Shown here piece by piece: positions 14,501 to 22,149 of a DNA stretch of 34,826 nt (its first letter is position 1; each line of letters begins with the position of its first letter). A model generated the notes under the pieces. It was not told the DNA's origin. It saw only the letters and a list, made by a program, of their open reading frames with translations, and did no database searches. The position numbers and the translations under genes were made by a program. This DNA is from Acidobacteriota bacterium. Lineage in GTDB: Bacteria; Acidobacteriota; UBA890; WLXD01. The stretch is from positions 1 through 34,826 of the forward strand of contig JAJCXS010000071.1 in the NCBI GenBank assembly GCA_029263335.1, given 5' to 3'.

Positions 14501-14530
14501 TTGCTCAGGCTGAACGGCGGTCCCTATACT
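14501..14530 (+). promoter_or_regulatory. Candidate sigma-70 promoter of the nucleotide-sugar dehydrogenase
   Basis: TTGCTC (14501-14506) and TATACT (14525-14530, five of six consensus bases) are 18 bases apart. This places the transcript start near 14537 and leaves a leader of about 90 bases before the ATG at 14628. Confidence 0.5.
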
Positions 14531-14627
14531 GCCTGCTCACGCAGCTACCCGGCGCCGGCGACGAATCCGACCGCCGCAACGAGGCCTGCCGGACTTCCGC
14601 GACGGGCCGCTAGGACGCTGACAGACA

Positions 14628-15935
14628 ATGACCGACCTACTCTCGCGCATCGAGAAGCGTGACGCACATGTTTGTGTCATCGGACTCGGTTATGTCGGCT
14701 TGCCGCTGGCGGTAGCCTTTGCCGAGGCCGGGTTTCGCGTAACGGGCCTCGACGTCGACAGTAGCAAGGTTGACGCGATCAACGCCGCTAGCTCCTACAT
14801 TCCGGACATCACCACCGAGCGCGTACGCGAGCAGGTTGATGCGGGCCGTCTGGATGCCACCACCGACGCCGAGATCCTGGCCAAGGTGGATACGGCACAC
14901 ATCTGCGTGCCGACACCATTGAGCAAGACTCGCGACCCGGACATCTCGTACCTGGTCGTGGCGGGAGAGCAGGCCGCGGCGCATGTCCATGCCGGCATGC
15001 TCATCGTCCTCGAGAGCACCACCTACCCGGGCACGACCGAGGAGGTGCTGGCGCCCCGATTGGCCGAGAGCGGCCTCGAGCTGGGTAAGGACTACCATCT
15101 GGCGTTCTCGCCGGAACGCATCGATCCGGGCAACCCGACCTTCACGCTCGAGAACACGCCGAAGGTTCTTGGCGGCATGACGCCGGAGTGCACCAGGGTC
15201 GCTGCGGCGCTGTACGGCACGATCGTGTCCGAGGTGCACGAGATGACCTCGCCCGCAGCGGCGGAGCTGGTGAAGTTGCTCGAGAACACGTTTCGATCGG
15301 TCAACATCGGCCTCGCCAACGAGATGGCGCTCATGTGCGACCGCATGGGGATCGATACCTGGGAGGTCATTCACGCTGCGGCGACAAAACCCTTCGGGTT
15401 CATGCCCTTCTTCCCGGGGCCTGGCCTGGGCGGGCACTGCATCCCGGTCGATCCGCTGTATCTGACCTGGAAAGCAAGGACGCTGAACTACCGGGCGCGC
15501 CTGGTCGAGACCGCCGCCGAGATCAATGCCGGTATGCCCGAGTACGTGGTGGAGAAGGTCGCCGGGGCACTCAACGACCATGAAAAGAGCGTAAGAGGAT
15601 CGCGAATCCTGATGGTTGGCGTGGCCTACAAGCGGGACATCGACGACACCCGTGAATCACCCGCCCTCGATGTCATGCGACTGCTGCAGGACCGTGGTGC
15701 GCTGGTGGACTACGCCGACCCATGGGTTCCCAGACTGACCCCGGCCCAGGGCGTGCTCGCCGATCAGGATTCGATCGAAGGTCTGCCGGAGGTCTGCGCC
15801 GAGTACGACTGCGTGGTCGTGGGCACGGATCACACCGACATCGACTGGCCCGGCGTTCTCGCCGCTGCAGTCCTCGTCGTGGATACGCGCAACGTGGCGA
15901 ACGGGCTCACCACGCCTAACGTCGTCCGGATCTGA
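14628..15935 (+). CDS. wbpA: UDP-N-acetyl-D-glucosamine 6-dehydrogenase-type nucleotide-sugar dehydrogenase
   Basis: The 435-residue protein belongs to the UDP-glucose/GDP-mannose dehydrogenase family. It has an N-terminal NAD fold (VCVIGLGYVGLPLAVAFAEA), a central domain with FSPERIDPGN, the catalytic Cys271 in GPGLGGHCIPVDPLYL, and a C-terminal substrate domain (GVAYKRDIDDTRESPALDV). The FSPERIDPGN and GGHCIPVDP forms are those of the WbpA/WecC branch that oxidises N-acetylhexosamines, rather than UDP-glucose dehydrogenase. The product would be a UDP-N-acetyl-hexosaminuronic acid for surface glycans. This fits the WbpE-like aminotransferase at 32375, although the two genes are 16 kb apart. 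The smpB gene follows after 8 bases and is probably co-transcribed. Exact substrate is inferred. Confidence 0.9.
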   Translation: MTDLLSRIEKRDAHVCVIGLGYVGLPLAVAFAEAGFRVTGLDVDSSKVDAINAASSYIPDITTERVREQVDAGRLDATTDAEILAKVDTAHICVPTPLSKTRDPDISYLVVAGEQAAAHVHAGMLIVLESTTYPGTTEEVLAPRLAESGLELGKDYHLAFSPERIDPGNPTFTLENTPKVLGGMTPECTRVAAALYGTIVSEVHEMTSPAAAELVKLLENTFRSVNIGLANEMALMCDRMGIDTWEVIHAAATKPFGFMPFFPGPGLGGHCIPVDPLYLTWKARTLNYRARLVETAAEINAGMPEYVVEKVAGALNDHEKSVRGSRILMVGVAYKRDIDDTRESPALDVMRLLQDRGALVDYADPWVPRLTPAQGVLADQDSIEGLPEVCAEYDCVVVGTDHTDIDWPGVLAAAVLVVDTRNVANGLTTPNVVRI

Positions 15936-15943
15936 GGGCGGCC

Positions 15944-16405
15944 GTGGCCGAAGGTCAGAAGACGATCGTCTCGAACCGTCGGGCCCGTAAAGACTACGAG
16001 GTGATGGACACCTACGAGGCGGGCCTCGTGCTCCTCGGCACCGAAGTCAAGGCCCTGCGCAGTGGCAATGCCAATCTCAAGGACTCCTACGCCGCGCTCG
16101 ACGGTGACGAGCTGTGGCTGCACAACTTACACATCGGCCCGTACCCGCCCGCCGGCCCGGACAACCAGCATGAGCCGGAACGTCTGCGCAAGCTGCTTCT
16201 GAACCGGCGTGAAATCGATCGGCTAATCGGTCGCGTTATCGAGAAAGGGCTCACGCTGGTACCGCTGCGGATCTACTTCAAGGGCGGGCGAGCCAAGCTC
16301 GAACTGGCGGTGGCGCGCGGCCGCAAGCAATACGACAAGCGCGATATCAAGCGACGCGAAGCGGTGAATCGCGAGATCGAGCAGGCACTGCGCCGCCGCC
16401 GATAA
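15944..16405 (+). CDS. smpB: SsrA-binding protein SmpB
   Basis: The 153-residue protein has the SmpB features. The N-terminal segment is IVSNRRARKDYEV; the strands include YEAGLVLLGTEVKALRSGNANL; KGGRAKLELAVARGRKQYDK follows; and the Lys/Arg-rich C-terminal tail inserts in the ribosomal A site. It delivers tmRNA to stalled ribosomes for trans-translation. The start is GTG with GAGGG five bases upstream, overlapping the end of the dehydrogenase gene. No tmRNA gene is visible nearby. It converges on pdxA with a gap of only 31 bases and no obvious terminator. Confidence 0.95.
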   Translation: MAEGQKTIVSNRRARKDYEVMDTYEAGLVLLGTEVKALRSGNANLKDSYAALDGDELWLHNLHIGPYPPAGPDNQHEPERLRKLLLNRREIDRLIGRVIEKGLTLVPLRIYFKGGRAKLELAVARGRKQYDKRDIKRREAVNREIEQALRRRR

Positions 16406-16436
16406 CCGTTCGTTGCGGGGCCGGCTGCTCCTGCGA

Positions 16437-17498
16437 CTAGGTGGCCAACTTCGCCGCCAGGCGCATGGCTGCCAACATGGGGGCGTGGTCGGCTCCGTGC
16501 GTGCCCGCGAGGTCGTACGCGGTACCGTGATCGGGCGAGGTGCGCACATACGAGAGGCCCAGCGTCAGGTTCACCGTCGGCCAGGGCGCACGCTTCGCCA
16601 TGATCGTGCCCTGGTCGTGGTACAGCGCCAGAATCACGTCGAGTTCGTCCCGTAGGAAGATCGAGTCGGCAGGGTACGGCCCGCGCGCGTCGATCGCGTC
16701 GTCAGCCACTGCGCGGATCGCTGGCGCCAGCAGACGAGGTTCCTCGCCGCCGATCGCACCGTGCTCGCCGGCGTGCGGGTTCAGGGCCGCCACGCCGACC
16801 ACCGGTTCCCGGCCGAAGCGTTTGTGCCACGCTGCGTGCAGGCGACGCAGTGCAGCTTCGACCGTTACGGGTCGCACCATCGCGATCGCGCTGGCGAGAG
16901 GCAGGTGTGTGGTCAAGAGCGCGATGTCCGCGGCCACACTGTCGCGTGCGGGTCGGTCGCCGGGTCCGGACTGAGCGGCATTCTCGATACACCGCCGCGA
17001 TGTCCGCGGCGCGGCGAAGAGCATGATGGGATGGGCAGTGCCGTCGAGGGTGGCGAGAAACTCCGTGTGTCCCTTGAATCCCGGCGCGTGGACCGCCACT
17101 CCCTGCTTGCTCAGTGGGGCCGTGACGAGCGCGTCAATTGCGCCTGCGGCAGCGAGTTCGGCACCTGCCTGAATCCCGGCCAGTGCCGCCGCCCCGTCGA
17201 TCGCGCGCGGGCGCCCCGGCACTAGGCCCTGTGGGACCGTCGCGCATGCCAGAAGGAACGGCCCCGACTCTCCTTTGCGCGTCATGTCGCGGGCCGCGGC
17301 CGCCGACGAAACGAGCTGGGGCGGTTCGACGCCGTCCAGACGCGCCGCGTAGGTCGCGAAGACGGAGGCGTCGCCGAGGAAGAGGCACGCCGCGTCTGGC
17401 TCGGGCGCCGCCGCGAGTTCGGCAGCGGCGGCGAGCAGTATCTGCGGCCCGATGCCGGCCGGGTCGCCCATGCTGCACCCGAGCAGCGGGAGGCTCAC
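16437..17498 (-). CDS. pdxA: 4-hydroxythreonine-4-phosphate dehydrogenase
   Basis: The 353-residue protein begins with the family signature MGDPAGIGPQ. It has the three metal-binding histidines His144 (GHTEFLA), His198 (TTHLPL) and His294 (LYHDQGT), plus LNPHAGEHG and PDHGTAYDLAG. It oxidises 4-phosphohydroxy-L-threonine in pyridoxal-phosphate synthesis. The start is a GTG at 17498 overlapping the holB stop codon (GTGA); it places MGDPAG at the usual distance from the N terminus. The protein is about 20 residues longer than E. coli PdxA, partly from an insertion between the first two metal histidines (about 165-190). It is the last gene of the coupled minus-strand run. Confidence 0.94.
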   Translation of the reverse strand: MSLPLLGCSMGDPAGIGPQILLAAAAELAAAPEPDAACLFLGDASVFATYAARLDGVEPPQLVSSAAAARDMTRKGESGPFLLACATVPQGLVPGRPRAIDGAAALAGIQAGAELAAAGAIDALVTAPLSKQGVAVHAPGFKGHTEFLATLDGTAHPIMLFAAPRTSRRCIENAAQSGPGDRPARDSVAADIALLTTHLPLASAIAMVRPVTVEAALRRLHAAWHKRFGREPVVGVAALNPHAGEHGAIGGEEPRLLAPAIRAVADDAIDARGPYPADSIFLRDELDVILALYHDQGTIMAKRAPWPTVNLTLGLSYVRTSPDHGTAYDLAGTHGADHAPMLAAMRLAAKLAT

Positions 17499-18574
17499 GA
17501 AGCGACCCGTTGTCCCGCACCACCCAGTGCGCCGCCGATCTCGATCAGCGTCTGTTCGAGTGCCATCTTGATGTTGGGCTGGATGCCCGTGGTGAACCGT
17601 TCGATGCCGACGTTGAGCGCCCGCAGCGCGTCGATCACCGCGTCCTCGTTGACCTCGCGGCCCCAGGCTACCCAGGCGTCGCGCTGCGCCGAATTCACCA
17701 GACCGGCACCCTCGGCCTCGCTCGTCACCACCAGTAGATCGCGCAGCACGTCGCGGCCAACGCGCAGAGTGCTGGCCGCCCTCTGCGTAGCGGTTTCTCC
17801 ATAGCCGTTGTTGGCCAGGCTGTCGGCCGCGGCGACGACGCCACCACCGCCATGCTGAGACAGACGCAGAGCCTCGACGACCGTCTCGAGCAGCGTTCCA
17901 TAGGCCTCCAGGTCCATGGCCAGGGCTCCACCGATGCTGCCGGGGTTCAGGGCCGCCCGCAGGCGAGCCTCTTCGCCAGGCAGCTGCATCTGTTGCTCGA
18001 GGTACTGCCGTACAGTTTCCTGGCCAACGGGGGAGAAGCGCAGCGTCTGGCAACGCGATTGCACGGTGGGGAGGAGCGATCCGGGCGCGGCGGTAGCCAA
18101 GACGATGGTGGTGGAGGCGGGCGGTTCCTCGAGCGTCTTGAGGAACGCGTTTTGCGCCGCGCCGGGCATCGCGTGTGCGTCGTCGACGATGACGACCCTG
18201 CGCTTGCCCTCGTGGGGGCGGTAACCGATGGCGCTGATCAATTCGCGGATCTGCCCGATGCGGATGATGCGCGGAGCCGGGGCGATCCACACGACGTCGG
18301 GGTGGATGCCTCGCGCGATCTTGCTGCAGGAGATGCACTCGCCACAGGCGTCTGTCGGGCCGATCGATTGACAGTTGAGGGCCTGTGCGAGCAACAGCGC
18401 GGTGGTGGCCTTGCCGACCCCCTGGGGCCCCGCGAACAACAGGGCGTGCGGTAGCCGGTCGCGCTCGATCGCTCGCTGCAGCGCCTGCACGGCGACCCGC
18501 TGGCCAACGATGGCTTCCAGTCCATTGCCAATGGGGCGCGGTAGCTCCGTGGCGATGTCTTTGGCAGCACTCAT
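17495..18574 (-). CDS. holB: DNA polymerase III subunit delta'
   Basis: The 359-residue clamp-loader protein has Walker A (GPQGVGKAT, 49-57), a four-Cys zinc module (Cys68, 77, 80, 83), Walker B region VVIVDDAHAM, the LEEPP motif and sensor SRC (QSRCQTLRF). It forms part of the clamp loader that places the sliding clamp on DNA. The Walker A is complete, unlike E. coli delta', so it could bind ATP. The C-terminal third is less conserved, as usual. Its ATG overlaps the stop codon of the SurA_N-like gene (ATGA), and its own stop overlaps the pdxA start. Why a replication gene is coupled to outer-membrane assembly genes is unclear; it may be only a conserved local order. Confidence 0.92.
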   Translation of the reverse strand: MSAAKDIATELPRPIGNGLEAIVGQRVAVQALQRAIERDRLPHALLFAGPQGVGKATTALLLAQALNCQSIGPTDACGECISCSKIARGIHPDVVWIAPAPRIIRIGQIRELISAIGYRPHEGKRRVVIVDDAHAMPGAAQNAFLKTLEEPPASTTIVLATAAPGSLLPTVQSRCQTLRFSPVGQETVRQYLEQQMQLPGEEARLRAALNPGSIGGALAMDLEAYGTLLETVVEALRLSQHGGGGVVAAADSLANNGYGETATQRAASTLRVGRDVLRDLLVVTSEAEGAGLVNSAQRDAWVAWGREVNEDAVIDALRALNVGIERFTTGIQPNIKMALEQTLIEIGGALGGAGQRVAS

Positions 18575-19374
18575 GGGTACATCCGGCGGATTGTCGCGCG
18601 TTCACGCAGGTCGAGAATCCACGATTGTACCCGGCGGTTTACCTCGCGCTGCCGCAGGATCGGGATGACGTAGTCGTTCGCGACCTCCTCGAAGGCCGGC
18701 ACCGGGACACCCTCGGTTTCCATGTTCGGCACAAACTCCTGCGCCCAGGCCGCGCGCGCCTGTTCCTCGGTAATCTCCACCGTTGCGCGGAAGCGGCCAT
18801 CGACGTACTCCCCAACGAGGAGCTGACGGCGCAGGTCGCTGCGGATCTCTTCGAGGCCCATGCCGAGCCGCCGCATCTCCGCCGCGAACGCTGCCGGCGT
18901 TTCGAACTGTGCGGTCAGCGCGTCCATCATCGCATCGATCCGTTCGTCGTCAGCGCCGACTCTCGGGAAACGCCGGACCTCACGAAACACCAGGCGGGTG
19001 TCGATCAGGCACTCCCGCGCGCGCTGTAGCTCCGCGGGCGATAGTTCTCGGTCCGACGCGCCCGGTATCGGTGATGGCGTTGCGGGCTGGTTACCCAAGG
19101 CTGGCTCCATCGCCAACCCCGACTGCGCTGCGCACAGCTCGCCAATGCCGAGACTCTCCTCGCGGGCGAGCAAGGCGGTGCGGCGAACCTCACCGATGCT
19201 GATTACCTCGCCGTTGACGACCGCAGCGATCCCGTCGAACAGCTCTCCCGTCTGGGCCCCGGCCTGGGCAGCGATCAACAAGCCTCCGGCAAGGGCTGCG
19301 CAGGCCAGCCGCCGCGACGTGGGTCGCGGAGCCGGCGATCGAACAAGGCGATGAGATCGTTGATGAAGGGTCAT
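18571..19374 (-). CDS. SurA N-terminal-domain periplasmic chaperone-like protein lacking a PPIase domain
   Basis: The 267-residue protein has a signal peptide with a basic start and hydrophobic core (LACAALAGGLLIAAQAGA). A SurA_N-like opening follows (FDGIAAVVNGEVISIGEVRRT), then helical segments, ending in a helix with ILRQREVNRRVQSWILDLRE. That layout, an N-terminal helical chaperone module with a returning C-terminal helix, resembles SurA without its parvulin domains. No PPIase motif is visible. It probably escorts outer-membrane proteins through the periplasm, consistent with its place directly after the Omp85 gene (stop TGA abuts ATG). Its stop overlaps holB. Assignment by motif and context; overall similarity looks low. 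Confidence 0.78.
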   Translation of the reverse strand: MTLHQRSHRLVRSPAPRPTSRRLACAALAGGLLIAAQAGAQTGELFDGIAAVVNGEVISIGEVRRTALLAREESLGIGELCAAQSGLAMEPALGNQPATPSPIPGASDRELSPAELQRARECLIDTRLVFREVRRFPRVGADDERIDAMMDALTAQFETPAAFAAEMRRLGMGLEEIRSDLRRQLLVGEYVDGRFRATVEITEEQARAAWAQEFVPNMETEGVPVPAFEEVANDYVIPILRQREVNRRVQSWILDLRERATIRRMYP

Positions 19375-22149
19375 TCAGAAAGTGTGTCCGATTGAGAAGA
19401 AGACCTGATAGCGGTCTTCGCCCACGCGGCGGTCCATGAGCCGCGCAAAGTCGAAGCGAATCGGTCCGACCGGCGTCGAGTAGCGAATGCCGATACCGAC
19501 GGTCTCGCGCACCTCACGCCAGGTGATTGTCCCTGCTTGGGCGAAGACGTTGCCGAAGTCGGCGAAGGCGACGCCTCCCAGCTCTCCCCACAGTTGAGCA
19601 CGGAGTTCGATGTTGCTAATCAGCAAAACGCGCCCGCCCAGGGGATTGCCGCTATCGTCGACTGGCCCGGCACCGTCCAGTTGGAATCCCCGAAGCGTGG
19701 TGGAGCCGCCCGCGAAGAAACGCTCGGGCAGCGGAATCGAGTCGCTGCCGCTGTGGGGGATCTTGATCCCCGCGCGAGCCCCCAATGCGAGCGTGAGGCG
19801 GTCGGTCAGCCGTCGATAGCCAAACCAACGACCCAGCACGGTCACGAAATTCGTGTTGCTGCCCAGCATGCGCGTTGCCAGTTCCACGTCGGTGGTGCCG
19901 TAGAACCCGCTGGTGGGATTGATCGGGTTGGGACGAGTGTCGACGATGAGCGAGTAGGTCAGCGCGCCCACCCTCGTGGATTGGTCCTCGGGGCGGATCA
20001 GACGGGGGTTGATCTCGACATCGAAGGTGCTGGTGTCTCGGAACACCAGGCGCGGCAAGCTGGCCACCCGGTCGCTGTGCTGGACAAGCAACTGGAAAGA
20101 GACGCCGTACCGTTGCACCTTGAACGATGCCTCCTGCTCGTTGGTGTAGAAGGCAGTCGCCGTGCCCTCCGTTCGTCTGCCCAGGAAGTAGGGCTCGCGA
20201 AACAACACGCGGAAACGTTGCTCGCGGACCGAGGCGCGAGTACTGAACGACAGTTCCTGGTTACGCCCGGCGATGTTGTTGTGCCCGATCGTAAAGGTGC
20301 CGCGCACCTTCTCCTCGGTGTCGAAACCGGCGCCGTAGGTTATGAACATTGGAGGGGCTTCCTGCACGCGGACCACCAGAGGCTGGGTGACCTCCAGGTC
20401 GTCGGACACCGCTGGCGCTACATCGACCTGGCTGAACAGGCCGGTCGCGTACAGTCGGCTCTGCGTTTCCAGGAGGTCCGCAAAGGAGAAGGGGGCTCCC
20501 GAAGCGAAGGCCAGTTCGCGCTCGATGACGTTGTCCCGGGTGGCGTCGTTGCCGGCGATCAGCACCTTGCCGACACGTTGGAGAACGCCCGGAACGACGG
20601 TATGCGTGATCGCGACGCCCTCGTCGTCGCGTTCCGCGTCGCTGGTCACGATCGCACGCGGGTAACCGACGCTGGCGAGCAGGGCGCGCAGGAGATCTGC
20701 GTCGCGGCGCACGGCTCCGGGGTCGAACGGGCCTCCCGGGTATAGCTGGAGCGCCGTGGCCCACAGACTACTGTCGATGCTGCTCGGCGCGTCGCTGCCC
20801 AACAGCGTTACATCGACGCTACGTACCCGGGAGATCGGCCCTTCCTGAACCGACATGGTGGCGACGACTCCGCCCGCTTGCTCGTCGTAGCGCGCCCTGG
20901 CATTGACTACGGAGGCCTCGCTGAAGCCGCGCCGTCGATACGACGTGGTGACGGCCCGTTGGTCCTCGAGCCACCAGTCGCTGATGAATCGCCGAGGAGC
21001 CAGGAAGCCTGCCGGTTGCGACCGAATCGTTGCCGCCAGCGTGCTCGCGGCGACACGATCGGTGCCGGTGAATTCAATCCGAACGAGCTTTGCTGTGCGC
21101 CCGGCCAACACGCGAAAGCGGACCGAGGTGTTGCGACCCTGCTCGTCACGGTCGCGGCTGTAGCTGACCAGCGGCCGCCAGTGGCCCCGCTCCTGTAGCC
21201 AGCGCACCAGCTCATGGCGACTGTCCTTCAGCGCCCAGTCGTCAACGGTGCCGAATTCAAATACCGCCAGGCGTTGCCTCAGGATCTCCTCGCTGAAGGG
21301 CTGCCCCGAAAAATCCAGGTCGACCCGTGGACCCACGGCAACCTCCACTTCCAACCACATCGAGTTGTCGCTCAGGTCGAGCGACTGTTCCACGACCCTG
21401 GTCTCGTGGAAGAAGAAGTTGCTCTGCAGGAGCCTTGCCCGCACTCGATCAAGAGCTTCCTCGAACACGATCGGTCGGTAGGGGGAACCCGCCGGCAACG
21501 CCAGGGCGATGGCCAGCTCCGAGCCCGCGATGCCACCATCGGTAGTGATGGACACGTCGGCGAGTCGGGCCTGCGCACCCGGTGTGATGTGAAGTTCGAG
21601 AATGCCGCGGGCCGGCGTATCGCCCTCGACGATCTTGCCGGACACGGCGGCCAGCAGGTAACCATCGTCGGCGAGCGCCTGCTGCAGGCGTGTTTCCTGG
21701 TTTCCCAGGGCTTCCGCGTCCAGCGCATCACCCTCGCGCACAGACAGTGCGGCACGAAGGCGACCCTTGCTCCAAGGCCGCTCGCCGGTGAAGTGGACGT
21801 CCCACAGGTGTACCTGAGGCTCGAGAACGAACCGGAGCAGGAGCCCGCCGGCGGCCGCACTGGCTTCGACCCGGACGTTGGCCACGGTGCCGAGCGCGTA
21901 GAGGTTCTGAAGAGTCGTGCGCATCCTGGCGATGTCGTAATCGTCGCCCGGCTGCACGGTGATTGCTGTCCGTGCCGAGGGGATCAGCCGTTCCCACCGC
22001 GAGACGACCTCCACTGCCGCGATCGTGTGGCCGCCGCCCGTCCGCTCCACCAGCGACAGATTCTGGGCCGCGGCTGTCCCGGCCGCGAACGAAGCCGTTG
22101 CGAGCACCGTTGCCGCCAGCAGCAACCGGCCGGCGTGGACGCTACTCAT
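19375..22149 (-). CDS. Omp85-family outer-membrane assembly protein (BamA/TamA type)
   Basis: The 924-residue protein has a signal peptide (residues 1-28, ending GTAAA). Several POTRA repeats follow (the first about 40-115, IAAVEVVSRWERLIPSA; one late, VGKVLIAGNDATRDNVIER). A C-terminal 16-strand Omp85 barrel carries the loop-6 motif in FFAGGSTTLRGFQLDG, the segment GPIRFDFA, and a terminal Phe (FFSIGHTF). It inserts barrels into the outer membrane. A tamB gene lies two genes upstream in the same operon, so this may be the TamA partner; the number of POTRA repeats seems high, nearer BamA, and I leave the symbol open. The ATG at 22149 overlaps the upstream stop by 8 bases and gives a clean signal peptide. 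The frame extends further upstream only by chance. Confidence 0.93.
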   Translation of the reverse strand: MSSVHAGRLLLAATVLATASFAAGTAAAQNLSLVERTGGGHTIAAVEVVSRWERLIPSARTAITVQPGDDYDIARMRTTLQNLYALGTVANVRVEASAAAGGLLLRFVLEPQVHLWDVHFTGERPWSKGRLRAALSVREGDALDAEALGNQETRLQQALADDGYLLAAVSGKIVEGDTPARGILELHITPGAQARLADVSITTDGGIAGSELAIALALPAGSPYRPIVFEEALDRVRARLLQSNFFFHETRVVEQSLDLSDNSMWLEVEVAVGPRVDLDFSGQPFSEEILRQRLAVFEFGTVDDWALKDSRHELVRWLQERGHWRPLVSYSRDRDEQGRNTSVRFRVLAGRTAKLVRIEFTGTDRVAASTLAATIRSQPAGFLAPRRFISDWWLEDQRAVTTSYRRRGFSEASVVNARARYDEQAGGVVATMSVQEGPISRVRSVDVTLLGSDAPSSIDSSLWATALQLYPGGPFDPGAVRRDADLLRALLASVGYPRAIVTSDAERDDEGVAITHTVVPGVLQRVGKVLIAGNDATRDNVIERELAFASGAPFSFADLLETQSRLYATGLFSQVDVAPAVSDDLEVTQPLVVRVQEAPPMFITYGAGFDTEEKVRGTFTIGHNNIAGRNQELSFSTRASVREQRFRVLFREPYFLGRRTEGTATAFYTNEQEASFKVQRYGVSFQLLVQHSDRVASLPRLVFRDTSTFDVEINPRLIRPEDQSTRVGALTYSLIVDTRPNPINPTSGFYGTTDVELATRMLGSNTNFVTVLGRWFGYRRLTDRLTLALGARAGIKIPHSGSDSIPLPERFFAGGSTTLRGFQLDGAGPVDDSGNPLGGRVLLISNIELRAQLWGELGGVAFADFGNVFAQAGTITWREVRETVGIGIRYSTPVGPIRFDFARLMDRRVGEDRYQVFFSIGHTF

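Noticed and set aside
15936-16436. tmRNA gene beside smpB
   Set aside because: The flanks of smpB are only 8 and 31 bases long and hold no tRNA-like ends.
16437-18605. One 722-codon minus frame spanning pdxA and most of holB
   Set aside because: Only the part from 17498 downward matches PdxA; the upstream part is an Arg/Gly/His-rich shadow of holB in another frame. Not a fusion protein.
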